A stretch of 64,000 nucleotides of DNA, taken from contig JBKAGT010000005.1 in NCBI GenBank assembly GCA_046290495.1, positions 620,001-684,000 of the forward strand. Reading direction: 5' to 3'. Numbering within the stretch: the stretch's first letter is position 1; each line of letters opens with the position of its first letter. The notes below the pieces were generated by a model. The model was not told the DNA's origin. It saw only the letters and a list, made by a program, of their open reading frames with translations, and ran no database searches. Positions 17,012 to 25,711 of the stretch are shown here, piece by piece. This stretch comes from PGYR01 sp046290495 (GTDB lineage Bacteria > Bacteroidota > Ignavibacteria > Kapaibacteriales > UBA2268). The position numbers and the translations under genes are program-made.

Positions 17012-18928
17012 TTATATTTTTACTCTTTCTTCCAATGATTTAAGGACAGATTTAGCTATACCTTTGGCATCTATACCAATTACTTCATATAACTCTTCTT
17101 GAGTTCCATGTTCAATAAACTCGTCTTCTATTCCAATGATGGTTAATTTATTAGTATAGTTTTTCTCGATCATATATTCAGCAACTGCAGAACCAAAACC
17201 ACCTTGTTTTTGGCCATCCTCTACAGTGACTATTGGAATATCTTTTTTGCAAAGCTCATCAATCATTTCTTTATCTAGAGGCTTCACAAATCTTGCATTG
17301 ACAACTGTAGCATTAACTCCTTGTTCACTAACTATACCAGCAGCATCCAAAGAATGCTGAACCATATTACCTATACCAAGTAAAGCAACATCAGTGCCTT
17401 CTCTCAAAATCTCTGATTTTCCAAGTTCAATTTCTTTCATTTCTTCTAAAGGTACCCCAATTGAAGCTCCTCTAGGGAATCGAATAGCTACAGGTCCGGA
17501 CTTATACTTGTTTACTGCTGAAAATAGCATGTCTCTCAGCTCCTGTTCATCTTTAGGAGCCATGACAACTATGCCTTGAATTGGCCTCAAATAAGCTAAA
17601 TCCATAACGCCGTGATGAGTTGGACCATCAGCTCCTACAACTCCAGCTCTATCCAGAGCAAACACTACGTGCAGTTTCTGAATAGCACAGTCATGAATTA
17701 TGTGGTCATAAGCTCTTTGTAAGAATGTAGAATAGATTGCTACAATTGGTATAACACCTTGTGTAGCAAGTCCAGCTGCAAATGTAACAGCATGCCCTTC
17801 AGCAATACCTACGTCAATTACTTTTTCAGGCATTTCCTTTTGTACTATATTTAGTCCTGTACCACCGGGCATTGCGGCAGTAATTGATACCACATCATCT
17901 TGTTTTTTACAAATTTCAAGAACTGCTTGACCAAATACATCTTGATATTTAGGAGGAGTTTTAACTACTGGTTTGTTACTTGCAACAGATTTACCAGTAA
18001 TTTTATCTATTTTACCTATGGCATGCATAAATTGTGTGTCTCTAGTTGCGTGCTCGTAGCCATATCCTTTTTGAGTCATAACATGAAGGAATATAGGTCC
18101 TTTCATGTCCTTTATATTCTCTAGAATATTTACCAGTTTACTAACATTGTGACCATTTACAGGCCCAATATAATTGAAACCAAGAGCTTCAAAAAGAACA
18201 CCTGGAGTAATTACAGCTTTTACACCATCTTCTAATTTCGATGCAATCTTTCTTAGTCTATCCCCAAGCTCATCCATTTTACCTGTAACAGACCAAGCTT
18301 TGTCTCTAATTCTTTTGAATGGTTTAGAAGTAAAAACTTCACTAAAGTAATTGGAAAGTGCTGAAACGTTTGGCGCGATTGAAAATTCGTTATCGTTTAA
18401 AATTACTAATAAGTCCTTTTGTAATACACCCGCATTATTAAGTGCTTCAAATGCTAAACCACCAGTCATAGCACCATCGCCTATTACAGATATTACTTTG
18501 TAATTGTCCTTATTGATGTCTCTTGCTGCAGCCATACCGAGCGCTGCAGAAACACTGGTACTAGCATGACCAGCACCAAACTCATCATACTCGCTTTCAG
18601 TTCTTTTTAAAAAGCCCGAAAGGCCGTCTTTTTGTCTAATTGTACTTAGTTGGTCTCTTCTACCAGTTAAAACCTTATGTGGATATCCTTGGTGACCAGT
18701 GTCAATTACAATTTTATCTTTCGGAGTATTAAACACATAGTGGAGAGCAACTGTTAGCTCAACCATCCCTAGTCCAGCTCCAAAATGACCACCAATCTGA
18801 GTAATGGTGTCTATGATATAATCTCTTAGTTCATCACAAACAACAGGCAGACTTGAGGGTTTTAATTTCCTCAAGTCTGCTGGTTTGTCTATGTCTAATA
18901 AATATTTGTAGTCTAAATTATCTGACAT
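17012..18928 (-). CDS. dxs: 1-deoxy-D-xylulose-5-phosphate synthase
   Basis: This 638-residue thiamine-diphosphate enzyme condenses pyruvate and glyceraldehyde-3-phosphate, the first step of the MEP isoprenoid pathway. Its N-terminal domain has GHASTSVSAALGMA and the ThDP site GDGAMTGGLAFEALNNAG...LNDNEFSIAPNVSALS. The central pyrimidine-binding domain carries DVGIAEGHAVTFAAGLA and DRAGVVGADGPTHHGVMDLA. The C-terminal domain (VVNARFVKPLD, TVEDG) is complete. Length is typical. It is 5 bases after the OmpA-family gene, so probably expressed with it. ispE of the same pathway lies at 40.2 kb. Confidence 0.97.
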   Translation of the reverse strand: MSDNLDYKYLLDIDKPADLRKLKPSSLPVVCDELRDYIIDTITQIGGHFGAGLGMVELTVALHYVFNTPKDKIVIDTGHQGYPHKVLTGRRDQLSTIRQKDGLSGFLKRTESEYDEFGAGHASTSVSAALGMAAARDINKDNYKVISVIGDGAMTGGLAFEALNNAGVLQKDLLVILNDNEFSIAPNVSALSNYFSEVFTSKPFKRIRDKAWSVTGKMDELGDRLRKIASKLEDGVKAVITPGVLFEALGFNYIGPVNGHNVSKLVNILENIKDMKGPIFLHVMTQKGYGYEHATRDTQFMHAIGKIDKITGKSVASNKPVVKTPPKYQDVFGQAVLEICKKQDDVVSITAAMPGGTGLNIVQKEMPEKVIDVGIAEGHAVTFAAGLATQGVIPIVAIYSTFLQRAYDHIIHDCAIQKLHVVFALDRAGVVGADGPTHHGVMDLAYLRPIQGIVVMAPKDEQELRDMLFSAVNKYKSGPVAIRFPRGASIGVPLEEMKEIELGKSEILREGTDVALLGIGNMVQHSLDAAGIVSEQGVNATVVNARFVKPLDKEMIDELCKKDIPIVTVEDGQKQGGFGSAVAEYMIEKNYTNKLTIIGIEDEFIEHGTQEELYEVIGIDAKGIAKSVLKSLEERVKI

Positions 18929-18933
18929 TAATT

Positions 18934-20940
18934 CTAATTTTCCTTAGGTGTTATGATATATATTTGTACCGTTCTAGATAATTGACGTCCAATTGTCAAA
19001 TCATTGTCATAAGGTTGAATACTTTCACCTATTCCATATACTTCATATTTGGCGTCTTTTGCTTTTGAACTTATATACTTTTCTACATTACGTGCTCTAT
19101 TAAGAGCAAGTTTCTTATTGTAATCTTCTTGTCCAATTCTATCACTATATCCATAAATCTGAACAGTTGAATTATATTCAATAGCAGGTAAAATATTATT
19201 GTCAATAATCTCTTTGTCATGGTCAGATATTTCTGGACTATCAAAATCGAAAACTACTAAACTGAATTTCGACACAGTCTTATCAGGTTTTTCTTCTCTA
19301 CTTCTTTGAGAAGTACTAACATACTCAACAGGTATAGAACCAGTGTAGTTATCTGACTTTCCTTTATCATTCTCTACAGTAAAATTATACTCTACTGGTA
19401 AATCACTTGCAGCTAATTGGTTAGGTCTAATTCCCCACTGTATTTCATTTGGAGTGCCATCACCTCTGAAGTTTTTGATTAAACTACCTGATTGAGATAG
19501 TTCTAATTGCCAAGTAGTAACACTATCAGTAGTGTTTATTTCTGGAACGAATTCAACTAAATCAGGACTTGCAATAGATTGTCTATCTTTCTCAATCAAC
19601 ATTGGGTCTAACAAAGTTGGGTCTTTAGTACTAAACTCCACTCTTCTATTTTCAGCAACACCGTCTTCTACTCTACTTGAAGATGGTTTACTAGGCTTCA
19701 ATGCACCAACAGCTTTAATTCTATCAGCAGATATACCATAGTTATTAACTAAGTAATCTTTTGCTTGTTGAGCTCTTGATTGTGCTAGTTGTTTATTCCC
19801 TTTTTCTGTTTTACTATCCACAGTACCTGTGATAGTCAACTCTGCATCGGTATTATCTTGCATTCTAGTACCAATAATATCTAATGTGTTTTTGTTTATT
19901 TCTATTGCATCTGGTTCTACTTGTGAAATGTCAAATTTTCCTGTTTCTCTTTCAGCTGTTAAACTTTGTGTTGCAGCAGCTGGGTACTTGCTCCCTTCGT
20001 TATAAAACACATAAGGTACAATTGGGAAAAGTTCAGTGTATTGAACTTCCTCTACTCTGATATTATCTACTTCATAAGCTATACCATCTTTGTTATAAGC
20101 TCTAATCTCTTTGAAACCAACTTCCATAACTGATTCTGGCTCTGGTTCTACTTCATCATCACCTAATCCGAATGTTAAACTAACACCTGCTCTTAATTGT
20201 GCGAAGTTCCAACCGTCAGAGTAAGGATTATCCAATTCAGCGACATCTGTGAAAGGGAATCTAAAGCTTACTTCTGGAGTTAAAAATATGTCGTCATCAA
20301 TTTCCATCATATAACCGGCACCCAATGCAATTGCAGCTCTGAATGAAGGGCTTTCAAACTCACCAGCATTACCAGTTTGTTCGTTAAATACAACATCACC
20401 TGCTTTAGTCACAATAGTAATGTCTTCTACTCTTTCATAATCACTCACTACTGGGAACCCAAGTTCAACACCAGCTAATAAATACAGATTATCTATAGGT
20501 AGAACATTATGAAATTGCATGAATAAATCAACTTCTCCATAAAGTAATGAAGTTTGGAAATCATCAGCATATAGAGAATCTAAAGAGGTTTGTGGAAATA
20601 TTCCAGCTGTATTAAGATCAATTCCAGCACCATGAAGTCCTAACCTTCCTGAAAAAACAAATGTTTGATCTAATGGAACATTGATTATAAAGCCACCATT
20701 AAGACCAAGTGAGTTTTCAGATCCATAATATGGCACACCGAAGTCATCGCCAGGTTCAGCAGGTACCCCTCCTATTGCTGTGTTGAATGGGTAAAAGAAA
20801 TCTGCATTGTGCATATTCATGTTTACACCAATATATCCCCCGATATTTAGTGGTATTTCTTTTTCTTTGGTTTGAGCTTCCAAATTTACTAAGTTTACAC
20901 TTAATAAAAGTGATAGAGCGGTTAGAAGTACATTCTTCAT
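18934..20940 (-). CDS. Outer membrane barrel protein with two OmpA-like domains
   Basis: This protein has about 668 residues counted from the ATG at 20940, chosen because AGGGA lies 9 bases upstream and a signal peptide (MKNVLLTALSLLLSVNLVNL, cleavage near EAQ) starts there. An in-frame ATG 39 bases further upstream is less likely. The first 250 residues look like an outer membrane beta-barrel (GGYIGVNMNMHNADFF ... LRAGVSLTFGLG). Two OmpA-type peptidoglycan-binding domains follow. The first ends NNYGISADRIKAVGALKP...AENRRVEF; the second is C-terminal (VVFDFDSPEISDHDKEIID ... LNRARNVEKYI). A beta-sandwich separates them. It likely tethers the outer membrane to the wall. Confidence 0.88.
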   Translation of the reverse strand: MKNVLLTALSLLLSVNLVNLEAQTKEKEIPLNIGGYIGVNMNMHNADFFYPFNTAIGGVPAEPGDDFGVPYYGSENSLGLNGGFIINVPLDQTFVFSGRLGLHGAGIDLNTAGIFPQTSLDSLYADDFQTSLLYGEVDLFMQFHNVLPIDNLYLLAGVELGFPVVSDYERVEDITIVTKAGDVVFNEQTGNAGEFESPSFRAAIALGAGYMMEIDDDIFLTPEVSFRFPFTDVAELDNPYSDGWNFAQLRAGVSLTFGLGDDEVEPEPESVMEVGFKEIRAYNKDGIAYEVDNIRVEEVQYTELFPIVPYVFYNEGSKYPAAATQSLTAERETGKFDISQVEPDAIEINKNTLDIIGTRMQDNTDAELTITGTVDSKTEKGNKQLAQSRAQQAKDYLVNNYGISADRIKAVGALKPSKPSSSRVEDGVAENRRVEFSTKDPTLLDPMLIEKDRQSIASPDLVEFVPEINTTDSVTTWQLELSQSGSLIKNFRGDGTPNEIQWGIRPNQLAASDLPVEYNFTVENDKGKSDNYTGSIPVEYVSTSQRSREEKPDKTVSKFSLVVFDFDSPEISDHDKEIIDNNILPAIEYNSTVQIYGYSDRIGQEDYNKKLALNRARNVEKYISSKAKDAKYEVYGIGESIQPYDNDLTIGRQLSRTVQIYIITPKEN

Positions 20941-20984
20941 TGGTTCTTCCCTTTTATATTTTATGTTACATAAATTCAAATTAA

Positions 20985-20992
20985 CAAAATTA
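20985..20992 (-). promoter_or_regulatory. Candidate -7 box for the OmpA-family/dxs operon
   Basis: On the minus strand, TAATTTTG fits TAnnTTTG. It lies 44 bases before the preferred ATG at 20940, giving a leader of about 40 bases. A clear -33 element is not visible. Confidence 0.4.
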
Positions 20993-20999
20993 TACCGAA

Positions 21000-21698
21000 A
21001 TGAAAAGTATTATTAAATCCATCTCGATAGCAATTGCAAAGATAACGATTATAACGTCTTTAATTGTATTAAATTTTAATTTAAGCTCAGCTCAAACTGG
21101 AACAGATTTACATTTCAAGGGAGGTTTATCGACTCCCAATGATAAGATTGCTAGTGTATATTCAGATGAGAATTTAACTACTGACAATATTACTAGTGGT
21201 GACCTATTCAATGAGAACTCTAATTTGGGCTATCATGTTGGGTTAGGCCTAAGAGTTGGTATTTCAGATATGTTTGATTTCGTTGGGGGAGTAGAATTTC
21301 ACAGATTTACTAGATCTGAATTCAAGATAAAGGATCCCGAATCTCGTGAAATCTACACTATGCGCTCAACTCAAAATATATTCCCTGTAAATGCAGGTGT
21401 TAATTTGAAAGTAATCAATACTGATATTTTTGGCGTATATGGAACTGCTGGTTTAGCATATAACTATATTTCAAACTCAGTAGATTATTTGACTGAAGAG
21501 TCTGACTTTTCTGTCCCACTTGACCTAAGTCCTGATGATTCGAGGGTTGGTTACTTTATTGGAGCTGGTACAGATGTAAATGTTGGGTTGCTGAAATTAA
21601 ATTTAGAGATAAAATATCAACATATCAATTTCTTGGGTAAAGAAGATGGCGAAGAAGACAAGCAGTTTCTAGCAGTTAGCTTAGGCGTGATTCTTTAA
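21000..21698 (+). CDS. Small outer membrane beta-barrel protein
   Basis: This 232-residue protein has a signal peptide (about residues 1-31, ending LSSAQ) and alternating strand patterns such as YHVGLGLRVGISDMFDFVGG, GVYGTAGLAYNYIS and VGYFIGAGTDVNVG. It ends in the strand FLAVSLGVIL, typical of 8-stranded OmpX/OmpW/PorT-like barrels. The function is unknown. It diverges from the OmpA-family gene with only 59 bases between the starts, so their promoters overlap. The 3' end overlaps the convergent glycosyltransferase gene by 4 bases. Confidence 0.8.
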   Translation: MKSIIKSISIAIAKITIITSLIVLNFNLSSAQTGTDLHFKGGLSTPNDKIASVYSDENLTTDNITSGDLFNENSNLGYHVGLGLRVGISDMFDFVGGVEFHRFTRSEFKIKDPESREIYTMRSTQNIFPVNAGVNLKVINTDIFGVYGTAGLAYNYISNSVDYLTEESDFSVPLDLSPDDSRVGYFIGAGTDVNVGLLKLNLEIKYQHINFLGKEDGEEDKQFLAVSLGVIL

Positions 21699-22546
21699 TT
21701 TTCTGACTTATAGAAATAACCATCTTTAAATGCTTTAAGCACGGTTTTTCTGTCTGATGAATTATTAGCTTTTTTAAGCCAAGAAAGCAAATAAGCAAAT
21801 GGTCTAAGTACCCTTACTGCTATGTTTCCATGCATTACATCGATAGCAATAATATTCCTAATGATATAGTAATTCTTCCAGGAGAATTCATTATTTAAGT
21901 CAGGGACATCTAGTAACCTATCAATATTAGCATTTATTACTATATATGGCTGGAATCGTTCTTTCTTTGCTCTAATCATATATTCACTATCATCAGCATA
22001 AATAAAGAATTTTTTTTCAGGTAATCCAATTTCATCAATTAAATTTCTATGAAAGAATGGACCCTCGAAAGTCGGACCATCAGCTTTTATAGTTTCACCT
22101 ACTAGGTCTGGTTCCATGAGTAGTCGTTCCCAAATATTTTTAAATGGGTTAGATAAATTAAATTTCAGAGTATCATTTATAAACGGGGTTCCATCTTTTG
22201 AATATCTTAAAGGTGCTAAAATAGATTTTTCATTTTTAATATTCATTAACTCTTCCAAACAATTGGGCCTTGGAACAACGTCATCATCCATAGCCCATAT
22301 CCACTCATGCCCCCTGCTATGAGCAGTTTTAAATCCAGTGTATTGTCCGCCACTACTACCAGTATTGTCTTGTGTGACTACATACAAGTCATCTTGAGTA
22401 TTTAGCCAATCTAGTGTACCGTCTGTTGAACCATTATTAACTACGATTATCTCATCTATTTTATAAGATTGTGCTCTAAGACCTTCAATAGTTTTTTTGA
22501 ATAATTCTATTCTGTTATATGTAATAACAATTGCTGCAACACTCAT
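21695..22546 (-). CDS. Family 2 glycosyltransferase
   Basis: This 283-residue GT-A fold transferase has AIVITYNRIELFKKTIEGL at the N-terminus, IIVVNNGSTDGT for the nucleotide-sugar site, WIWAMDDDVVPRPNCLEEL with the DDD metal motif, and FFIYADDSEYMIRAK as the acceptor-side acidic motif. The style is that of rhamnosyl- or galactofuranosyl-transferases acting on surface glycans. It lacks membrane helices. It is the last gene of the long minus-strand run and overlaps the NUDIX gene by 4 bases. Confidence 0.9.
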   Translation of the reverse strand: MSVAAIVITYNRIELFKKTIEGLRAQSYKIDEIIVVNNGSTDGTLDWLNTQDDLYVVTQDNTGSSGGQYTGFKTAHSRGHEWIWAMDDDVVPRPNCLEELMNIKNEKSILAPLRYSKDGTPFINDTLKFNLSNPFKNIWERLLMEPDLVGETIKADGPTFEGPFFHRNLIDEIGLPEKKFFIYADDSEYMIRAKKERFQPYIVINANIDRLLDVPDLNNEFSWKNYYIIRNIIAIDVMHGNIAVRVLRPFAYLLSWLKKANNSSDRKTVLKAFKDGYFYKSEN

Positions 22547-22989
22547 ATTTTGAATATTTCCAAATGTTCTTGATTTGAGATAAGTTTTTCAAGTCTAATA
22601 GAGCCAGCAATATGATCAGGGATGGGCATATAATCTTCTAGTTCTTCTATTCGCAACCATTTGTATTCACTGTGCTCTTCAGATAAAGAAATACTTTTGG
22701 AGCCATTTAATATAACTGCAAAAGCTGGAACTCCCTCTACAGAGTTTCTTTTTATGTCGTAAAATCCACCAAGAAAAGGTAATTTGTACCAATTGTCAGA
22801 TTGTATTCCTGTCTCTTCTGATAATTCTCTTTTAGCTGCAGCCAAGGCATGTTCATCGTGTTCTACTGAGCCAGTAACTATCTGCCACATACCAGGATAA
22901 AGTTTGCATATTTCTGCTCGCTTTAGGGCCAAATGAAATAGTTCCTTCCTGTCTCTTTTAATAACGTGTACCTGTATTGTCCTAAACAT
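22543..22989 (-). CDS. NUDIX hydrolase (NudB-like)
   Basis: This 148-residue protein has a complete Nudix box, G-x5-E-x7-REL-x-EE-x-GI (GSVEHDEH then AKRELSEETGI, about residues 41-63). The WQIVTGSVE lead-in and the later LSEEHSEYKWLRIEEL resemble dihydroneopterin-triphosphate/dATP pyrophosphohydrolases (NudB type). A folate role would complement folB/folK in this window, but its location among glycosyltransferases argues equally for a nucleotide-sugar or housekeeping substrate. It lies 3 bases after the GT4 gene. Confidence 0.88.
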   Translation of the reverse strand: MFRTIQVHVIKRDRKELFHLALKRAEICKLYPGMWQIVTGSVEHDEHALAAAKRELSEETGIQSDNWYKLPFLGGFYDIKRNSVEGVPAFAVILNGSKSISLSEEHSEYKWLRIEELEDYMPIPDHIAGSIRLEKLISNQEHLEIFKI

Positions 22990-22992
22990 AGA

Positions 22993-24147
22993 TTAAATTA
23001 TCTCGGATACATAATTTAACAATTGTTTTTCGTCCACGTCCCAGTTGTATTTCTCTTCATAAGCTTTGTAAGCATTATTCGAATAATTACTATAATTTGA
23101 GCTGTCAAAAGATAAAATAGATTTCTTAATCTCATTTTTAGATTCTACATTAGTAGATACTCCACAATTATATTCACTATTAACTCTACTCATTGGCTTT
23201 GTATCAGAAGTTAAAACGGGTATACCAAATTTCAAAAAATCAAAATACTTATTGAAGTTTGTAGTATTTGTAAAATCATTCACTTGATAAGGTAATACAC
23301 CAATATTTATATTTGTCATATATTCAGTGAATTTTTCTTTATTCCAGTTCCCATACATTTTTATTTTGTCAGTATGACCTGATTCATCTATCAATGCCTT
23401 CGTCTCGTTGTAAATTTCACCTTTACCCATAATATGTAACTCTAACTTTTTTCCTTCATCTAATATTTCAATTACAGCTTTTAAAAATTGAAAAATTGAT
23501 TTATCTGCTGTTAGATTTCCGTGATGACCAAAGATAGGGTATTCAAAACTTTTATCTAATTTAGAGTTATTTTCGAAAGGTGGAGTATTTTCAACTACTA
23601 CTATATTGTGATTGTTGTAAAACTTTTCCTTTTGTAATCTTTGTTTTTGTTCATCACATACAACTATTATATTCTTAATCAACTTCAATGATCTCTTTTC
23701 TACAACTCTTGCTAAATCAAGTGTGTGAATAAGTAATCTAGAGAAGAAATTCTCTCTATACTTTTTGAATAGCTTTATTACTGCTGGGTAATTTTCGGCC
23801 ATATCCATTACAACAGGTATATCATACTTTTTACCCATCTTTCCAGCTAATGTTCCAAACATGATTTCACGGACGATAATCATGTCTGGTTTATATCCTT
23901 CTATAACCTTTTGAAGTTCTTTTTTCCAAATCGGATTGAATGAAAGTGGTAATGATTTGTAAGACTTTTCACCAAAACCAACTCTTCTTACTGTAATTCC
24001 ATCAATTAACTCAGCTTTTTTAGGTTCACCATCCCATCGTGCTAAGATTAGAACTTCATATTCTTTACTAAGTGATTTGCATATTTTTTCAACCCTAACA
24101 TCCCAAGGATATGGAGATTTCCAGATATAGACTATCTTCTTTTTCAT
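22993..24147 (-). CDS. Family 4 glycosyltransferase
   Basis: This 384-residue GT-B transferase has N-terminal domain segments KIVYIWKSPYPWDVRVEKIC and PDMIIVREIMFGTLAGKMGK. The C-terminal half has GHHGNLTADKSIFQFLKAV, LHIMGKGE and NIGVLPYQVNDFTNTTNFNK...FGIPVLTSD, the nucleotide-sugar site of GT4 enzymes, although the usual E-x7-E is modified. It probably adds a sugar to the surface polysaccharide. It lies 4 bases after the YqaA-family gene. Confidence 0.88.
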   Translation of the reverse strand: MKKKIVYIWKSPYPWDVRVEKICKSLSKEYEVLILARWDGEPKKAELIDGITVRRVGFGEKSYKSLPLSFNPIWKKELQKVIEGYKPDMIIVREIMFGTLAGKMGKKYDIPVVMDMAENYPAVIKLFKKYRENFFSRLLIHTLDLARVVEKRSLKLIKNIIVVCDEQKQRLQKEKFYNNHNIVVVENTPPFENNSKLDKSFEYPIFGHHGNLTADKSIFQFLKAVIEILDEGKKLELHIMGKGEIYNETKALIDESGHTDKIKMYGNWNKEKFTEYMTNINIGVLPYQVNDFTNTTNFNKYFDFLKFGIPVLTSDTKPMSRVNSEYNCGVSTNVESKNEIKKSILSFDSSNYSNYSNNAYKAYEEKYNWDVDEKQLLNYVSEII

Positions 24148-24151
24148 AATC

Positions 24152-24754
24152 TTATAATAGGAATTTTATTGCTACAAAACCACCGACAAGAAGAACTAAA
24201 AATCCAATAGAAATTAAGTCAAAGTATTTATCAATGAAAGCCTTTATGGGAGCACCAAATTTGTAAAGGAGAAACGCAACTAGAAAAAATCTTGCTGCTC
24301 TACCAACAGATGATACTCCAATGAAAGTAAGTAGGTCCATATTTGCAGCGCCAGAAGTTATAGTTGCTACTTTATATGGAATAGGTGAAAAGGCAGCTCC
24401 TGCTAAAAACAATACCCCATATTCTTTGTATAAAGTTATGAAGTCTGCCATAGCATCTTCTTTACCGTAAAACTCTAATATTGGGTTTCCAATAGAATCC
24501 ATAAGAACAGCACCAATATAATATCCAAATATTCCACCAAGTACAGAACCTAAGCTGCACCAGAATGCGGCTCTAAGTGCTTTCTTAGGATTGGATATAG
24601 CTATTGCAATAAGTAAAACATCCGGTGGAATCGGGAAAAAAGATGATTCCATAAACGATAAAATAAACAAAGCCGACATAGCGTGTGGCTTGTCGGCAAA
24701 GCTTTCCATCCAATCTGTAAGTCTTCGTAATACAGCAGTGATTTTTTTAAACAA
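24152..24754 (-). CDS. YqaA/DedA-like small VTT-domain membrane protein
   Basis: This protein has about 200 residues. I prefer the TTG at 24754 because a strong GGGAGG lies 6 bases upstream. A GTG at 24772 would add six residues and overlap accA by 17 bases. The sequence SFLESSFFPIPPDVLLIAIA, then GSVLGGIFGYYIG and AGAAFSPIPYKVATITSGAA, matches YqaA-type members of the SNARE-associated/VTT (DedA) superfamily. These are relatives of undecaprenyl-phosphate and phospholipid flippases with re-entrant loops. A role in lipid-carrier recycling would suit a glycan operon, but this is inference. Confidence 0.87.
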   Translation of the reverse strand: MFKKITAVLRRLTDWMESFADKPHAMSALFILSFMESSFFPIPPDVLLIAIAISNPKKALRAAFWCSLGSVLGGIFGYYIGAVLMDSIGNPILEFYGKEDAMADFITLYKEYGVLFLAGAAFSPIPYKVATITSGAANMDLLTFIGVSSVGRAARFFLVAFLLYKFGAPIKAFIDKYFDLISIGFLVLLVGGFVAIKFLL

Positions 24755-24755
24755 C

Positions 24756-25709
24756 TTATTCCTCCCAAACACCCATATTCAAAAACTTCTCATGTCGTTT
24801 TTGGACTAATTTTTTTGCATCATATTTTTTATAAGCTTTCAACTCTTTTAAGATAGTCTCTCTCATAATAGTAAACATTTTTTCTGGGTCTTTGTGGGCA
24901 CCTCCAACGGGTTCCTCCACAATACCATCTATTATTTTGTGCTCTTTCAAATCTGGTGCCGTCAATTTCAATGCTTCTGCAGCTTGTTCTTTATAGTCCC
25001 ATGTCTTCCAAAGGATACTACTACAAGACTCAGGCGCAATAACTGAGTACCATGAATTTTCTAACATTAGCACTCTATCGCCAATCCCAATTCCTAAAGC
25101 TCCACCAGAAGCACCTTCACCAATTACAACTACGATGATTGGAACTTTTAAACTTGCCATTTTCAGTAAATTGTCGGCGATTGCTTCTGCCTGTCCTCTT
25201 TCCTCAGCTTCTATACCAGGATATGCTCCAGGAGTATCTAAGAAACAAACAATTGGCTTGTTAAATTTTTCAGCTAACTTGAACAATCGTAATGCTTTTC
25301 TATAACCATCTGGGTTAGGCATACCAAAATTTCTATGTATGTTTGATTTTGTATCTCTTCCTTTTTGGTGACCGACAAACATAACTTCATGCTCACCTAT
25401 TGTCGCCATACCACCCATGATAGCAGGGTCATCTCTAAATTTCCTATCACCATGTAGTTCGATAAAGCTATCAAATGAATTTTCTAGATAGTTTGAAGTT
25501 ATTGGCCTTTCAGGATGACGAGCTATTTGAACTCGTTGCCATCTAGTTAATCCTTTATAAATGTTAGCTTTTAAATCTTCCACTTTCTTTTCCAAATTTT
25601 CTACATCCTGCTCTATATCCAACTCTTCACCAAGCTTACGCATTTCGTCAATCTTGTCTTCAAGCTCAACGATTGGTTTTTCAAAATCTAATATAAAATT
25701 GTTACTCAT
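24756..25709 (-). CDS. accA: Acetyl-CoA carboxylase carboxyltransferase subunit alpha
   Basis: This 317-residue subunit transfers carboxyl from biotin to acetyl-CoA with AccD to make malonyl-CoA. Conserved blocks are ARHPERPITSNYL, FIELHGDRKFRDDPAIMGG, GHQKGRDTKSNIHRNFGMPN, FLDTPGAYPGIEAEERGQ, GEGASGGALGIGIGDRVLML and SVIAPESCSSILWK. Length is normal for the family. The N-terminal 50 residues are a helix-rich linker. It is embedded between two glycosyltransferase-type genes in the long minus-strand run, 2 bases after the fused glycosyltransferase, and no other acc gene is nearby. Confidence 0.97.
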   Translation of the reverse strand: MSNNFILDFEKPIVELEDKIDEMRKLGEELDIEQDVENLEKKVEDLKANIYKGLTRWQRVQIARHPERPITSNYLENSFDSFIELHGDRKFRDDPAIMGGMATIGEHEVMFVGHQKGRDTKSNIHRNFGMPNPDGYRKALRLFKLAEKFNKPIVCFLDTPGAYPGIEAEERGQAEAIADNLLKMASLKVPIIVVVIGEGASGGALGIGIGDRVLMLENSWYSVIAPESCSSILWKTWDYKEQAAEALKLTAPDLKEHKIIDGIVEEPVGGAHKDPEKMFTIMRETILKELKAYKKYDAKKLVQKRHEKFLNMGVWEE

Positions 25710-25711
25710 AT

